Source: Heterotrichella gracilis
Lineage: Eukaryota; Sar; Xanthophyceae; Tribonematales; Xanthonemataceae
Length of the DNA: 64,000 nucleotides
NCBI GenBank assembly: GCA_032358255.1
Contig: JAULBX010025275.1
Location: forward strand, 62,001-126,000
Direction of reading: 5' to 3'
Position 1 is the first letter of the stretch. Each line of letters starts with the position of its first letter. The notes beneath the pieces were generated by a model. That model saw only the letters and a program-made list of their open reading frames with translations, searched no databases and was not told the DNA's origin. Made by a program: the position numbers and the translations under genes. Shown here one piece after another: positions 1-13,041 of the stretch.

Positions 1-546
1 CAGTCTCAGGGCCCATCCTTTTGGGCATTGTTCCATAAACCCTCCCTCAACCTTGCAAGGGCACATCGTGGCAGGATGCGGTGGAACAGCTCTTGGTGTT
101 GTCTCTGAACTGTACTAGCGTTCTGAGCAAGACTGACCTGTTATGTCCAGTTTTGTATACAGTTTCTCAAAATCTCTCTCGTCTCAAAAAAACCTTTTCA
201 AGGTTCAAAACTCCAACCCTAAACCAGGGTGACCACCTGCCGCAAACCGCCTTACGAACGGCGGCATATGTCACGAATTTTCGTCAAGACAACTAATTGT
301 ACAGTATTTGTTTCGACACGTAAACAGTCATACAAGTTGCCAGAGACTCCAGTTATGCTGTTTCCTGGACTTGCACCACACCCTGTCGTACACCGTGTGC
401 TGGATGGAGCTGTTGAACCCCCTTTGACTGGCGTCACAATGTTTCACACGGTCAGCCATGACTTACTGCCACGGCCACTTGTGGTCTGCTCGTTTAAACG
501 TTGTGGTGTGTACTACCTGACTCTCTGATATTATTGGTAAGCCATC
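1..546. other. Intergenic / 5' flank of the katanin gene
   Basis: No coding exon is recognised here. The short open frames have no protein-like composition and no splice-supported continuation. The interval directly precedes the katanin start codon, so it probably holds that gene's 5' UTR and promoter; no clear TATA box is seen. Confidence 0.4.
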
Positions 547-3500
547 ATGGGCTCGCACAAGTCCAGCAGGGCCGGCTACAAACTGGCAGAGTTCCAGGCC
601 CATTCGTCAGCGGTCACCTGCCTGCAGATAGGCAGGAAGGCCTCTGGAGTGATAGTGACCGGAGGAGATGACAACCAGGTCAACATGTGGGCAGTTGGCC
701 AGAGCACACCGGTGCTGGTACGTTCCTTGAGACCTCTGGTTCAGTGTATTTCCAGGCCTGCTCCCACAATGACCCACATGTGTCACTGTGCCACAGAGCC
801 TTTCAGGGCACCAAACACCCGTGGAGTGCGTGAGGTTTGACCAGGCTGAAGAAGTTGTGGCAGCTGGGGCAGCCAGTGGCACCATAAAGCTGTGGGACTT
901 GAAGGAAGCTAAAGGTTAGTAGTCAGGTTTCACTTGTTGCCACCAACTCCCCACTCCTGTGCAGCTGCATAACAGCAATCTTTCACCGGTGATATACAGT
1001 GACAAGGACTATGAAGGGGCACGCACATGCAGCCACGGCCTTTGAGTTCCATTTGTTTGGGGAGTTTGCAGCTTCGGGTTCACTTGACACCAGCGTGCGG
1101 TTGTGGGACCTGAGGGAGAAGAACAGCTTTGCAACCTACAGGGGCCATTTGAGTGGTGTCACACGGCTAAAGTTCAGCCCTGATGGCCGGTGGCTGGCGT
1201 CAGGAAGCCTGGACGGAACCATCAAGCTGTGGGACGTTGCTGCTGGCAAAGTGATACAGGAGTTCAACAACCACACGGGGAGAGTCACAGGTTAGTCAGT
1301 GAGGCAGCTACATGCAGTCCCACAATACAGCAGGGAGAGCAGTCAGCCTTCGTACATGGCATCAAGCAGGTCTTTCACCTCTCAGCAGCGTCAACTCGAT
1401 AAACAGTATGTACTGCACTGGGTAGCATTCTACATCACCGTTGCCACGCTAAGGGCACCTCTGTCTTGCAGCTTTGGAGTACCATCCAGTAGACTTCGTC
1501 CTGGCGTCTGCGTCTGCAGACAAAACCGTCAAGCTGTTTGACCTGGACACCTTCACGCTGATTGGAACAGCTGGACCAGACTCCTCAGGTGAGGTTCGTC
1601 TCTAGGCAATGCTCCTCCTGCACCTGTTCCAGGTTACTGCCTGTTACCAATATGCAAGCCCAAACCTGACAATACAATGGTCAACCATGGACGTAACCAG
1701 TGAACCACACGGAAGGATTTGAGGCTCTAGGGTATTTGTGGCCCTAGGGTTTTGTGTCCAACCGGCTCTGTGACAAGCTCATTGTGTGCCCTTGGGTACA
1801 CAACCATGGCAATGCTGCCCCTGCATCTGTCCAACCATGTGCACCCCACCAAGATGCAAGTGACTTTGGCTGGTTGGCAGGTGTGAACGCCATTGCCTTC
1901 CCCATGAACGGGGCAGCGGTGCTCTCCGCGGTGGCAGACGGCGTCCGCAGCTGGTCTTGGGAGCCTGTCAGGATGCTGGACACAGTCGGCCTGCCCAGCT
2001 CCCACATAGTGGACCTGGCACCTGCGCCCGATAACAAGATGGTTGCCTGCTCCCACAACGGCTGCAACGTGGGCATCTGGGTGGTTGACCTAGCGCACAT
2101 GCAGCCCTTCACCAGGGCCATCAGCCAAAAGGCGCCAGCTGAAGCAGGCAGCACCAGGGCTGCTGAGCAGCATCCGCCTGCCATGGTGCAGCACAAGCGG
2201 TTATCAGCGGGTGAGGCCTCGCCACAGCAGCAGGGGGCAGCAGCGCTGAATGGCAGCAAGCAACGGCAGGCACCAACCGGCACCTCGCATCCGCCAGATG
2301 CCAAGCTGCCGCATGCGCATGCGGTGTCCAACATTTTTGCCACCTCATCGTTCGTCGAGGTGCCTGCACCACAGCCGGCTCCTAAAGCAGCGCAGGTGAG
2401 ACCACATGCCACATGTGGTGACAGCAATAAGCTCCCTTATGGCAGCTTCTCTGCATGAATTCACCAAGAGGCGATGCCATGCAAGGTTATCATCATCACC
2501 GTTCATTTCAAGAGCAGTGACGTGGATCAAGATACACCCTTTCTCTTAGGAATGACGGGTGTGAATCATATGTATCTGCTGGTGCAGGTTAGGACTTCAG
2601 GTCCAGGGCGGCCGCCGAGGGTGGAGAAGGCATCCATTGCAGTGAACACAGGCGATTCCCTGGCCCAGGCACTGCCTGTGCACCACCCTCCGTCAAGGGC
2701 TGGTGCTGGCGGGGGGCCAAGAAGCGCCATGGACAAGCTCAAGCAACAGTTTGGCAGCCTGGGTGAGTGTGGGCGATTTAGGGTTTAGGTTTGAATGCGC
2801 TGGGGTGTGCGGTGCAGTTTTGCAGCCTGGGTGAGCATGGGTGTTTGGGAGTTACTGCGCTGAGGTGCGGGGCGCAGTTTGGCAGTTTTTGTTGAGCCAA
2901 TTACTTGGTATATACATGACTGATCAGTGGTTCATCGTCATCACCAGCCCTGCGGCACGAGCTTGGACTGCACAAATTTTGTGGAAAATCTCTTGTCAAA
3001 TCACCTGCTTGGCGCTGCATGTTCATCGCAGAACTGTCGGTACTGCATTGCCATGAGTGGTAGGTGACTGATCAGTCAATGGTGCATGCGTGCGCAGAGC
3101 GAGAGTTGACGCATGCGCAAGCCTCCACCAGCAACATCACGGTGCGCCAACGGCCGCCTGTGCACCAACGGAGCACTCGACCAGCGTCGTCGGCGGCACA
3201 TTCGGAGGGACAGGTGACAGCATGCACTGCACCTGCATGGAATTGCTGCGCAACAGATGAGCCCTGAGGATGCACGAGTGAACGGTGGTGCCATGCGCAT
3301 TGATGCTACTTGGAACTCACGCAGTGGCACAAATATTATATGTTATATGCATAATGCAGACAAAATTTTGGGGGTAAACATGCGCAGAAAAGGATGTGTA
3401 CGGCTATTCTTGCTCTGTTTGAACACTGGTGGTGTTGGTGCCATGCATGTTTATCTGGGCCTGCCACTTGGCAGGAATCTGCACTCATGAGGCCACTACT

Positions 3501-5053
3501 GGTGGACACCCGTTGCTGACACCATGTAGTGTACATGGCATAGAGCCAGCCGCCACTAATGCACTCCCGTGCCCCAGGCTGATGGCAGTGGGGCAGCAGC
3601 CTCTGGAGAGGAGGGTATGATCAGACAAATGCAAGCCAACCACCCAATGGTGGTTCGCAGCCTGGAGTCGCAATTAGCAAACCTAGCGGTAAGTCACGTC
3701 CACTGCATGCTGGGCCGGTGAATACAACTTCATTGCATTTCATCTGCCTCTTTTTTGTTATGATTAGGAATTTATTTCAAACTTGGTTGTAAGCCACCTC
3801 GGTGGCAAGCACCTGCTGCATGCTGCCACTTCCAAATGTTGCCTCTTTATCTGTTAATACTGCACCAATTGAGAGACGCGCGGCCATTGCCATCATCAGT
3901 CATGGGGCTGTCTATAATGCACCCCTTGGCATGCAGGTGGTCAAGCGGTTTTGGCAGCAGGGCAGCCACAAAAGCGCATGGGGGGCTGCACAGCGACAGA
4001 AAGGTACAGCCCTGCCTCCACAGTCACCATGCTAAACCCTGCGCCAATGAATGGGCAGTGTGTACCATGCTGATTACAATGTACCAACATTGTATGATAA
4101 ATGTATTTTATAGAAAATTGGTGTGGCGTCACATCAGTCATCGCATGCCAGTGGCCATGGGTAAAACTCTATGCCTGGTTTTACCATGTTGCACGTGCTC
4201 AAGTCCACACTGCTGCATATGCTTGTACCTTTGCTGCATGCCACATCCTGCCGCCCGTGTCGTGCTGCATGTGGCGCTGTGTGAAAAAGACCCATCACTA
4301 CATCGTGCACATTTACTCCTGTTTTTGCACCACTCGCAGACTACGCCACCTGTGCCAACCTGCTCCAGCTCATCACCCAGCAGCAGCGCGGCAGCATGAC
4401 GCTGGACATTTGCGGGGACTCGCTGGCCACCGCCACCATGCTCCTGTCCAGCCCCCACGAGGCGCACCACCAGCTGGCCATCGACGCTGCTGCGCTGCTG
4501 TGGAGGTTGTTTGCGGACCTGATCGCGTCCACGTGCGATGCACAGGGCGGCGCACGGGTAGGTTGCGATGCATGCATGTTAGTGGGGGGGTGCGGGGGAA
4601 ATGGGGGCAGCATGCCAGATGTACAGCTCTTGGCCTAAATCGCCTGCAGAGCAGCCCTTAAGCTGAATTGCCTGCAACCAAACCACCACCAGCCCTGACT
4701 TGGCCTGGCCTAGATTTGAAGGTGTAGCAGCATGGCGTGGATAACGGCTGCATGCCCTTTACAAAGTGCATTGCAACGTCTTGGATGGAGTCACTTTGCC
4801 TACGTAGTGTAGAGGTTGCATGGGCAAGACCCGCGCTTGTCTGCTGGGTAAATTGTGCAGACATGCCTGTGCCCCTTGCTTGACACGCCCCCCTGGTACA
4901 CAGGGCATCGACCTGCAGTTTGAATCCAGGCGGGACAAGTGCCTGGCTGCCCGGGCTGCGTTCAGAGACCTTGCTGGGGAGCTGGCAGCGGTGGTGAAGC
5001 GGCCGGGGCCTGTAGGCAAAGCTGCACGCGAGCTTGCAGCAGCATTGCAATGA
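547..5053 (+). CDS. KTN80: Katanin p80 WD40-repeat subunit B1 homologue
   Basis: Regulatory subunit of the microtubule-severing ATPase katanin; it targets the p60 ATPase to microtubules, and in Chlamydomonas p80 (PF15) is needed for the flagellar central pair (family knowledge). Eleven exons read: 547-717, 797-914, 1000-1290, 1472-1588, 1881-2395, 2588-2762, 3098-3213, 3578-3688, 3937-4003, 4340-4557 and 4904-5053, joining in frame to 682 aa. Residues 1 to about 300 are WD40 blades with repeated IKLWD/VRLWD ends (FGEFAASGSLDTSVRLWD, FSPDGRWLASGSLDGTIKLWD split across a blade) and the family-typical SWEP and VWVVDL-like blade. A low-complexity linker follows. Residues about 515-682 are the con80 domain that binds p60, starting MIRQMQANHPMVVRSLE. 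Exon 7 is the least certain, but it is the only candidate found that restores phase. ATG 547 gives the expected short N-terminus before the first blade. Confidence 0.93.
2743..2890 (+). repeat. Tandem copies of katanin exon 6 end plus donor
   Basis: The last bases of exon 6 with their splice donor (AGTTTGGCAGCCTGGGTGAG) recur twice in the following intron, near 2815 and 2875, with units of about 66 and 60 bp that include intron sequence. The second copy keeps a GTGAG-type donor. They are decayed non-coding copies. Confidence 0.75.
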
Positions 5054-6294
5054 TGGGCACAGGAGTGGTTCCGGGGCCACGCATTCCAGCGGGGATCAAG
5101 AGTGACTCAGGCCAGCTGTATGAAGGGGAGGCTCCAATTGATGTCGTGTGTGTTGCTGTCATACAGCTAGCTGGAGTGCAGTGGTGCCAGAATGATGGCC
5201 AATTTTGGTCTGGAAGTACAGCCTGGATTTTGGTTGCGGGTGATTCAGCAGCTGCAGTGATAGGTTGTTTTCTTGCTCTTCAGCCATTTTTCATGTGCTT
5301 TTTTCAACCTAGCCGTGTGATTGCGGCAGTTATTGCACCACAGCAATGCAGTGGTGTGAAGAGGGTGGCTGGTAATTGGTTCATTGCAGTTCAATGACAT
5401 GGCGTAGCATGGTTCGCACGGCTGGACAGCATTTTAGAACACTGTTCACTGACCATTGCAACTTTGGTTGCGCCTGCACTACAGTCCTGTGTAATATCAA
5501 GTAACGATGTGTGCACTGAAGGACATTGGTACCAAGTAAACTCGAGTCCAACACATTGAACTTGGAATTGGTAAACATTCTGGCAATGCCCAGTGTGGCA
5601 CAGGGGAGCGCTCCCCATAGTTTCTTGTATCCTTCACGCCCTGGTACAGCAGTGCATGCTACCCATGCCTTTTTTTTGAATCACACGAAGAAGGCACTCA
5701 GTGAGAGAGAGAAAGTGGACGCACGTTGCCAAGGCATCGACCAAATCTTTACATTCGATGGTTTTCACCCCGTTTCATGTTTTTGCAGCTCTCCCTAGAC
5801 CCTGTCGAGCGCTCGCACCACGGCGCAGCTGCAACAGCATATAAGCAAGCAGTCCAAACTTGTATCCTGAAAAACTCTTGGCCTTGCTAATAATCTCAGT
5901 TTGGAACGTTGCAGACGCCACTTTCGTCTGCAGATAATCTTTTAACCCTGTGGCTGTGTGCGAAAGGGGGGCAGTCGAGTGTCAAGTTTGAACACCAATT
6001 TTGGTGCGGATTTCCTGGTTTGCGCGCCTCGAAACACATTATACAGCCACACGCACTGCATAACTTTTAAAGTGTTGTCGTAAGCTTTGTAGTGCGTGCA
6101 TCGTGGGCCGGCTAGGCCAGTAGGCCGCCAGTTGTTGTTTTACAAAACAGTCACCAGCCCAGACCCACCTGTGGTGGACACACACCAGCAGCCAAACGTG
6201 ACCCACCCCAGTACTTTATCAACCCAAACCCCTCCCAATCCCTATGGTGTAGTCTGAGGCACAGCCTTTGACAGCGGGTTAGCGCGGGAGGGAA
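5054..6294. other. Katanin 3' flank and carrier 5' flank
   Basis: No gene is recognised. A TGTAA word at 5490-5494, the usual chlorophyte poly(A) signal, lies about 440 bp past the katanin stop and is a plausible 3' end for it. The rest should hold the carrier promoter and 5' UTR; no repeat or RNA gene is seen. Confidence 0.4.
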
Positions 6295-8808
6295 ATGCAT
6301 TCCGAGGGAGGCAGCTTTGCAGCAGAGTACGCCAGTGGGGTGATAGCAGGCAGCGCCAATGTCTTTTCAGGCTTTCCCTTCGACACGGTCAAAGTGCGTC
6401 TACAGACCAATCCACACCACACGTATCGTGGACCGATACACTGCTTCACGAGCATCATCCGGCATGAAGGGGTGCGCCACAGCCAGATCACTGTTGCTGA
6501 CGTTAGATTCACGCATATATTTGGCACTGACCACTCGCAATACGATGCAGGTCAGGAGCTTGTTTAGGGGCCTGTCGCCACCTCTGATAGGCGGCGCCAT
6601 AGAGACGGGGGTCAACTACATGGTACGAGCAGCGTAACTTGCCAGGCTGTCAGTGGCATCATATGCATGCATTGGTGGCCCAGATGCATTGGACAGATGC
6701 AATGGAAGTCTGCTATTAGACCACTGGGCAAAGAGAGTCGAATCATGTGATTATCTATATAGGTGTACTCCCAAGCCCTCAAGGCCATCACCGGGCGCAG
6801 CACCACGGATGACTCGGTGAGCTTGGGCCAGGTGGCGGCAGCGGCGGCAGTGGCGGGCATGCCCCTTAGCATCATCCTGGGGCCCACCGAGCTGATCAAG
6901 GTGCGCAAAATTGGCCAGGCTAATTTATTGCAGGGGCCAGGCTAATTTATTACTGGTTCATGGAGCGACAAGATACGTGACACAGCATGGTCACCGCGTG
7001 CCCGCAACCCGCACAGCTTGCTGCCTTGCCCAACCGAAACAATGCGTACATTCCCAAATGCACCATTCCCGTTCCCATATGCGCCATGTCCATCCCATGG
7101 ATACTGCATGCATCAACATCAGGTCCCCATGATGACATAAAAGGCAATGCAGCATGCAAGGCAACACAGTGCATGTTGCATTGCCACGCCATGCCAAGCC
7201 TTGTGCCATGTGCACCCACATGCAAAACAAAGCGCTGGTTGTGCTTTGCATTGCGCATGCTTCAAGCCCTGCAAGGCATGCACTGAACAACTTTAGCAGC
7301 CCATGTGCATCTCATGCCTCGGATAGGTTGCATTCTCAGATGGTCCCATGCACACTACCTCCTCCTCCAGTCATTCCTACATGCGCAACCCTCACCCGCA
7401 GTGCCGCATGCAGCTGGGCGCACAGGACCCCTCAGGATGCCACAGCCACCATAAGGCCAACGCTGTTGTCAACGTACTATAAGTTTAACAGTGAATAAAA
7501 AAATTACCATTCATAAATGACGTTACCGCACACCAATGGTTTGCCATTGCTCTATCGCATGGCCCTCGCATCCCAACAACCCCCAAACCCCTCCCCTGCA
7601 GTGCCGCATGCAGCTTGGCGCACAGGGCCCCTCGGGGTACCACAATTACTCTGGGCCAATGGCGTGCTTGCGCCAGATCGTGACTGTGGAGGGTTTCCGG
7701 GGGCTGACCAAGGGTATGGGGGCCACCATGGCCAGGGAGGTCCCTGGGAATGCAATCTACTTTGCAAGCTATGAGGTGAGGATAATATTTGGTGGAGGCA
7801 TGGGAAGGGGTGGGTACAGGCATATGCATCCAAATAGTAGCATGGATGACTATCCTGTGCAATGATGTCTCCTCTGCGATTTTGTTCGAGGAGTTAGGGG
7901 GGTTAAGACCATTTCTACCAAGGAACAGCCAAAGTTTAACTGCAACCTGATCCCACCTCCACCCCGCTCCCCCACAGGCATACCGGCGCCTCCTCCCGGG
8001 CCGCCTCACCACCCACCACCCCCACAGCACCGCCCTAGACCATGTGCTGGATGCCTCCTCTGCAATTGTGTCAGGAGGGCTGGCGGGTGTGACCATGTGG
8101 GCGGCAATTTTCCCGCTAGATATCGCCAAGACCAGGATGCAGACTGAGGTCCCAGGGTCGCCCATGTACCATGCGGGGGTGGTGCGCCAACTGCGGGCGC
8201 TGCTGGCCGCAGGTAAGGGTTTACACACATAATGGGAGTTTAAGGAACGAAAAAGTGAAAATCTCACCATGTGGGTGGCAATTCTTGCCATTTTCCCCTG
8301 AACATCGCCAAGACTAAGGTGCAGGTTGTTGTCCATGGAGGGTCATGTACCACTCAGGGGTGATGCGCCCGCTGGGGCGCTGGTGGCTGCCTGGGAGGGT
8401 TTCTTCCTACATACTAGAGTTCCTGTGGCTTCCTTAGGGGCCCCAAGCCGGCATGCGTGCGCTAGAAACCGTGGCATGGAGTATAATCTACGAGTTGGAA
8501 TACCACTGTTGTATGTAGATTGCCAGCAATACCGCACCCCTCCCTCTCATATCCTCGCCGCCTCTCATCCCGCAGGCGGCGTGCGCGCGTGGTACCAAGG
8601 CCTGTCCCCCACCATGCTGCGCGCCTTTCCAGCCAATGCCTGCCAATGGCTTGCTTGGGAACTAAGCATCAGGTGGTTCAGAGAGGATGCAGACCAGGGG
8701 GGGGATCAGCAGGTGACAGAGGAGGGGAGGGTGGCACTGGCGGCGCGGGAGGGGGCCGGTGGGGCGATGGCAGCGGCGCGGCAGGGGTACCAGGATCTGG
8801 GTCAATAA
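6295..8808 (+). CDS. Mitochondrial carrier family protein, ornithine/basic amino acid type
   Basis: A six-helix inner-membrane exchanger of the SLC25 family. Exons 6295-6471, 6551-6622, 6763-6900, 7602-7775, 7978-8212 and 8576-8808 join in frame to 342 aa. The threefold repeat is clear: the Px[DE]xx[KR] signatures are PFDTVK (about 28-33), PTELIK (124-129) and PLDIAK (233-238), each followed by a G-rich matrix-helix segment (SLFRGLSPPL, GLTKGMGATM, AWYQGLSPTM). The PTELIKCRMQ second signature resembles ornithine and other basic amino acid carriers (SLC25A15/BAC type) more than phosphate or nucleotide carriers; the substrate is inference. A Gly/Ala-rich tail of about 40 residues exceeds the usual family length of about 300. 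Two introns hold dead partial copies of adjacent exons (7392-7443, 8262-8392). Confidence 0.9.
7392..7443 (+). repeat. Decayed copy of carrier exon 4 start
   Basis: Acceptor plus exon start (CAG, then TGCCGCATGCAGCTGGGCGC) repeats the true exon 4 start at 7602 with few mismatches, displaced 200 bp upstream. The similarity and the family motif are lost after about 45 bp, so this is not a usable alternative exon. Confidence 0.8.
8262..8392 (+). repeat. Decayed copy of carrier exon 5
   Basis: This intron segment matches exon 5 positions 8088-8212 over about 130 bp (CCATGTGGGxGGCAATT, ATCGCCAAGAC, CATGTACCA), displaced 174-181 bp. It carries indels and in-frame stops, so it cannot replace the third carrier signature. 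Confidence 0.85.
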
Positions 8809-9724
8809 CGGGGGGAGTTGGGGGGTGGAGGGGTACACGTGAACACGCGGCAAGTTTTGCGGGTACATGCTATAGCAGCAGGACCATTTTTGGGGGAAGG
8901 ATGCGCTGTGACCAAGTGGGGGCCGCATGCCATGCAGTGCGCCTTGTGCCACGGCAGTGTGCTGGCCTTGGTGGTAAATGTTTTGGAACGAGGGCATTTA
9001 TGCATTACGTGGTTCCTGAACTTCAGGTGACCTCCTGGTTTGGGGGCTCCCAGATTGAGTTGTGAGTGGACTTGATGTTGATATTCAGTTTTTATTGTTT
9101 CAATCCAGGTACACAGAATTAATCTGTTAAGAATGCAATGCATGCTGCTCGAGCAGGATACAGTGAGGTAGGTGGCGTAGCTAATCCAGCCTGCCACTGG
9201 CAGCATGGTACACGGCGTCACTGTCGGGTCCAAATTAATTTTGTTTTAATCCCTCCATTTCTGCCCACACATAATGACTGTAAGCATCATGATGCTGCAG
9301 CAAGGACTGATTGTGATCATTTGACGTATGCTTCATACTTTCTACGCAATACGGCTGTCAACCAGTAACTGTAAGATAAATAATTATTACAGATTATGCC
9401 AGACACAATAATTGCCAGCTGCACATGGTACTATTGAACTGAACAACTGCATTACAATAAATGCACAACATTACAAAAATTATTACATACGCTGACATAC
9501 GACATAATAACTTGTCAACGATTCTCCGGGGTCCATGATTCTTTCTCCCTCCATACAGGACTACATAAAAGCCATTCAGCGTCCACTGTGAATTCCGTGG
9601 CAGTGCACTGCAAGGCCAAGTACTGGTGGCACGGCAATTCTTGCATCATCATTGATGCAAAGCACATTCAACATAGCTCACAAAAGTTCTGTTATTTCAA
9701 CAAAAGACGGCAACGATGGGTCAA
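8809..9724. other. Convergent 3' interval, carrier and F-box copy A
   Basis: The + strand carrier and the - strand F-box gene end towards each other. A TGTAA on + at 9370-9374 and several TTACA words (TGTAA on the - strand) between 9387 and 9490 are candidate poly(A) signals for the two genes. The region turns AT-rich from about 9230. No gene is seen. Confidence 0.4.
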
Positions 9725-11083
9725 TCAAATTAAATTGTTGTACTGCGTGCGTGCTGCTGCAGCGGTGTGCAGCCACCCAACCCACTGCTCCCGCTCCTCC
9801 CCCGCCTCGCGCACCGGATAAACACCTGGCGGGTTGATCGCAGGGGTTGCACACTGTGTCGTGCGGACCACAACACGGTCATCATCATCCACCCCCATGA
9901 TGTACTTGCCATACCGCCCCTTGATGATAATCACCTCCTCTTGTGGTGCTGCCCCTGGCTCATCCCACGGCAGACCCGTGGCCCATTCTAACATGCGCAG
10001 CTGGGGGTTGATGGGCACCTGTAGCTGCACGCTGTGCACCCAGCATGCCCTGAGCAGTGTGAGGTGCGGCATGACCGGCAGCACCAGCGGCTCCATAAGC
10101 AAAGAGACCCTCAGCTCCCGGAGGTTGGTGTGGCGGGCCAGGGCAGGGGTCGCGCCGCGCATGCCTTTCGCTGTCAAGGAAAGCGACGTCAGGTGGACGA
10201 GGTCTGGGAGGAGTCCCATGGCGTCAATAGCCTTCCCAGAATTACACCTGACCTCGAGGTTCTGTAGCGACGTGGGGAAGCAGCCAGGCGGTATGGGCAG
10301 CATCTGGCGACATTGCACAAGGAGGCTCTTCAGCTGGGTGAGCTGGCATAGGTCGGGGCTTGCACACACTCCACCGCCAGAATGCAGCCCTTCCCACACT
10401 TCCAGCCTGGTCAGCGCAGGCTGGTTGGCGAGCATTGGGACGTAGTCTGCCCCGTTCACCGCCACTGTTGCTCTGCACAGCTTGGGGAGGCATGGAAGAT
10501 ATGGCCACCAGTGCTGGGCCCTGAACCGTGGGTTCCTGACATCAAGGGTGATATCCTCCAGGTTGACCAATACTGACATGGCTGGCATGACTGGCGCCAT
10601 CTGCTCCCGGGTGCAGAGCAGGTGCAGAGCAGGCGCAGCTCCAAAGAACGCAGGGAGGTGAGGCGGAAGGTGGCCTCGAGCAGCTTCCCTGCACTGCTAT
10701 CCCGGTACGCAGCTTCAAGGGTATCGCCAGGGTATTCACCAGTCAAGTGGGTGAGCGAAGCGAGACACAATGGGCTGAGGCTCTTGAGCACCCGCAACAT
10801 CTGCTTTGGCTTGCCTTGCAGCTCTTGGAGGGACTTGGTTGCTGCCAGCCTGGGACACAGCCAGTCCAGGAACAACTTGCTGGACCTGGGACACTCCACC
10901 TCTGCCCAGGCCTCGCTTGGGCACGCCAGGACCTGGCGCCAGCGCTTGCACACCAGCTGCAGCTCTGCTTTGTAGGAATATGGAGCCCACGGGTCACGGA
11001 AACGAGTCACAGGTCCATGTTTCAGCTGCCGGAAGGGTAGCTCCCCAAAGATGCGCTGCAGCAGGTCGTCTGGAAGGGAGTCT
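9725..11083 (-). pseudogene. F-box/LRR paralogue A, 5'-truncated with one frameshift
   Basis: Member of the local F-box/LRR family: a truncated F-box (SLPDDLLQRIFGELPF), the QLVCKRWRQ and LDWLCPRLAATKSL blocks, leucine-rich repeats and the C-terminal EVIIIKGRYGKYIMGVDDDD module. The usual start and CPIH segment are missing; the frame is closed by a stop just before the F-box (near 11084). An exact 11-bp tandem duplication (GTGCAGAGCAG at 10611-10621 and 10622-10632) shifts the frame in the middle of the LRR region, splitting it into about 184 and 291 codon parts. F-box proteins supply substrates to SCF ubiquitin ligases (family knowledge); this copy is unlikely to make a full product. Confidence 0.8.
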
Positions 11084-11683
11084 TACAGAGTTGTACAGCT
11101 TCTGAACATGGATACCTACACAAAACAGCGTAACACAGATGGGCACTCTGCAAGTATATATCCCCCAGCAACTGGTCTTGCAAGTCATGACCGTCCATGG
11201 ACATAGGCACCTGGCCAGCAATCAACGCTCACCTGCGCATAACACTTGCAACTCGTGTTTCATGCATAGTACCGTGGTTGAATGCACTGTATCAGTGATT
11301 TTCCAGCATTGTTGCCATACAGATGCCTTGAATGGTTCATATACTAACCTTGACCCTATGGCTTGGAGTGCCATTGCAAAATGACGGTATTGATGACCAA
11401 TAAAGACTGAACGCTTCTGCACTGATACAGCGGTACATATCATGTATATGATAAATACCATTTGTTGCCCCTATGCCGGTACATAAACATGGGTTATGTC
11501 TGTGCTACCATTTTTAACGCCCCATTGGCACCGTAAACTGAGCTGATACTTCAAAAAGACAAAAAAACGATTGATGATGTCACCGAACGATGAGCACCAG
11601 TGCTGGAGAATGGTACCGTAAATTATATTCAAAAATGAGCATAATAGCATTGGCAACAGTGGGCAGAGAGTCACTCATATTGC
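11084..11683. other. Spacer between F-box copies A and B
   Basis: AT-richer than its surroundings, with no recognisable gene or RNA. It should contain the 3' end of copy B and whatever replaced the 5' end of copy A. No terminal repeats of a mobile element were found. Confidence 0.35.
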
Positions 11684-13041
11684 TTAGTCACTATCATATG
11701 CATTGCCGTGCGTGAATGCGGTGTGCAGCCACCCAACCCACTGCTCCCGCTCCTCCCCCGCCTCACGCGCCCAATCAGCATCTGGAGGACTGCCCTCGGG
11801 GGTCAAGAGCTGTGACGTCTGCACAATGACGTTGCTCCGGCCACCTTCTGCAAAACGCAAGGTGTAGCTGCCATGTCGCCCTTTGATGATCACCACCTCG
11901 CCTTCTGTTCCTGACATGTCCAGGTTAGGGTTGATGGGCACCTGGAGCGTCAAGCTTTCCACGTGATACACCTTGAGCCTTGTGAGGTTTGGCATGACTG
12001 GCAGCACCAGCGTCTCATACAGGTAGTTGATCCTCAGTTCTCGGAGGTTGGTGAGGCTGGCCAGGCCAGCGCTCAAGCTGTGTGTGCTTTTGCTGTACAA
12101 GGTAAGTGATGTCAGCTGGACAATGTCTGGGAGGATTGCTGCACCGTCGATGGCCAAGTGGCATTCCATGGACAAGATCTCCAGGCTTTGTAGTGATGTG
12201 GGGAAGCAGCCAGTCGGTACAACTATACAGTCGCAGCGTATGTACACGCTCTTCAGCTGAGTGAGCTGCCGTAGTGCTGTATATGTGCCAGCTACTTCCT
12301 CGCCTGAAGCTGCGTATTCCCTGTCATAGATCTCCAACGTGGTCAGCGCGGGCTGGTTGGCCAGCAATGAGCCAAAGTCTGCCCCATTTACCCACACCGT
12401 TGCCTTGGAAAGCTTGGGAAAGCATGGAAGTTCTGGCCACACGTCCTGGGTACTGGGCTGGGTAGACTGAACATCAATACAAATCCTCTCCAGGTTGACC
12501 AGTGCTGCCAAGGCTGGCAGGCAGGGCGCAAACTGCTCCGGGGAGCAGCGCTGGTACAGTTGCAAGGAGGTTAGGGAGGTGAGGCGGCAGGTGGCCCAAG
12601 CAGCTGTACGACACCATCCCCATTGAAGAAGTTGCTTGGGTCTTGGAATGTGAGAGTAGTGAGGCTAGATGGGCTGAGGCTGTTGAGCACGCGCAGGATG
12701 ACCTCCGGCTGTCCTTGCAGGTTATGGAAGGACTTGGTTGCTGCCAGCCTGGGGCAAAGCCAGTCATAGAACGACTTGCCGGAGCCTGCACAGCACATGT
12801 CTGCCCACGCCTCACTTGGGAATGCGAGGGCCTGGCACCAGCGCTTGCAAACCAGCTGCAATGTTGCTCTGTATTGAAGTGCTTGTACTCGAGTTTGGTG
12901 GTAGTCAACTATTTCAGCGTTGGGATAGCAGCGCAGGAAAAGCACACCTACGACGTGCTGCAGCACGTCGTCTGGGAGAGAGTGTATGGGGCACCTGTTG
13001 CATCGCTGGTCCAGCACTGCTGAGTTGCTGCTGCTGGCCAT
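11684..13041 (-). pseudogene. F-box/LRR paralogue B, one frameshift
   Basis: Starts at ATG 13041 (MASSSNSAVLDQRCNRCPIH), the start shared by the family, followed by an F-box variant (SLPDDVLQHVVGVLF), QLVCKRWCQ, YDWLCPRLAATKSF, LRRs and a C-terminal module (EVVIIKGRHGSYTLRF). Near 12585-12600, in the block that elsewhere reads QLLEATFRLTSL, one base is missing and the frame shifts; the rest continues to the stop at 11684. Otherwise it is full length (about 450 codons). Either a young pseudogene or a sequencing error; similar breaks in most sister copies, and none in the other genes here, favour decay. Confidence 0.82.

Noticed and set aside
7392-8392. Duplicated carrier exons as mutually exclusive alternative exons
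   Set aside because: The copies lose the reading frame or the carrier motifs within 50-130 bp and lack one usable splice site, so they are relics and not alternatives.
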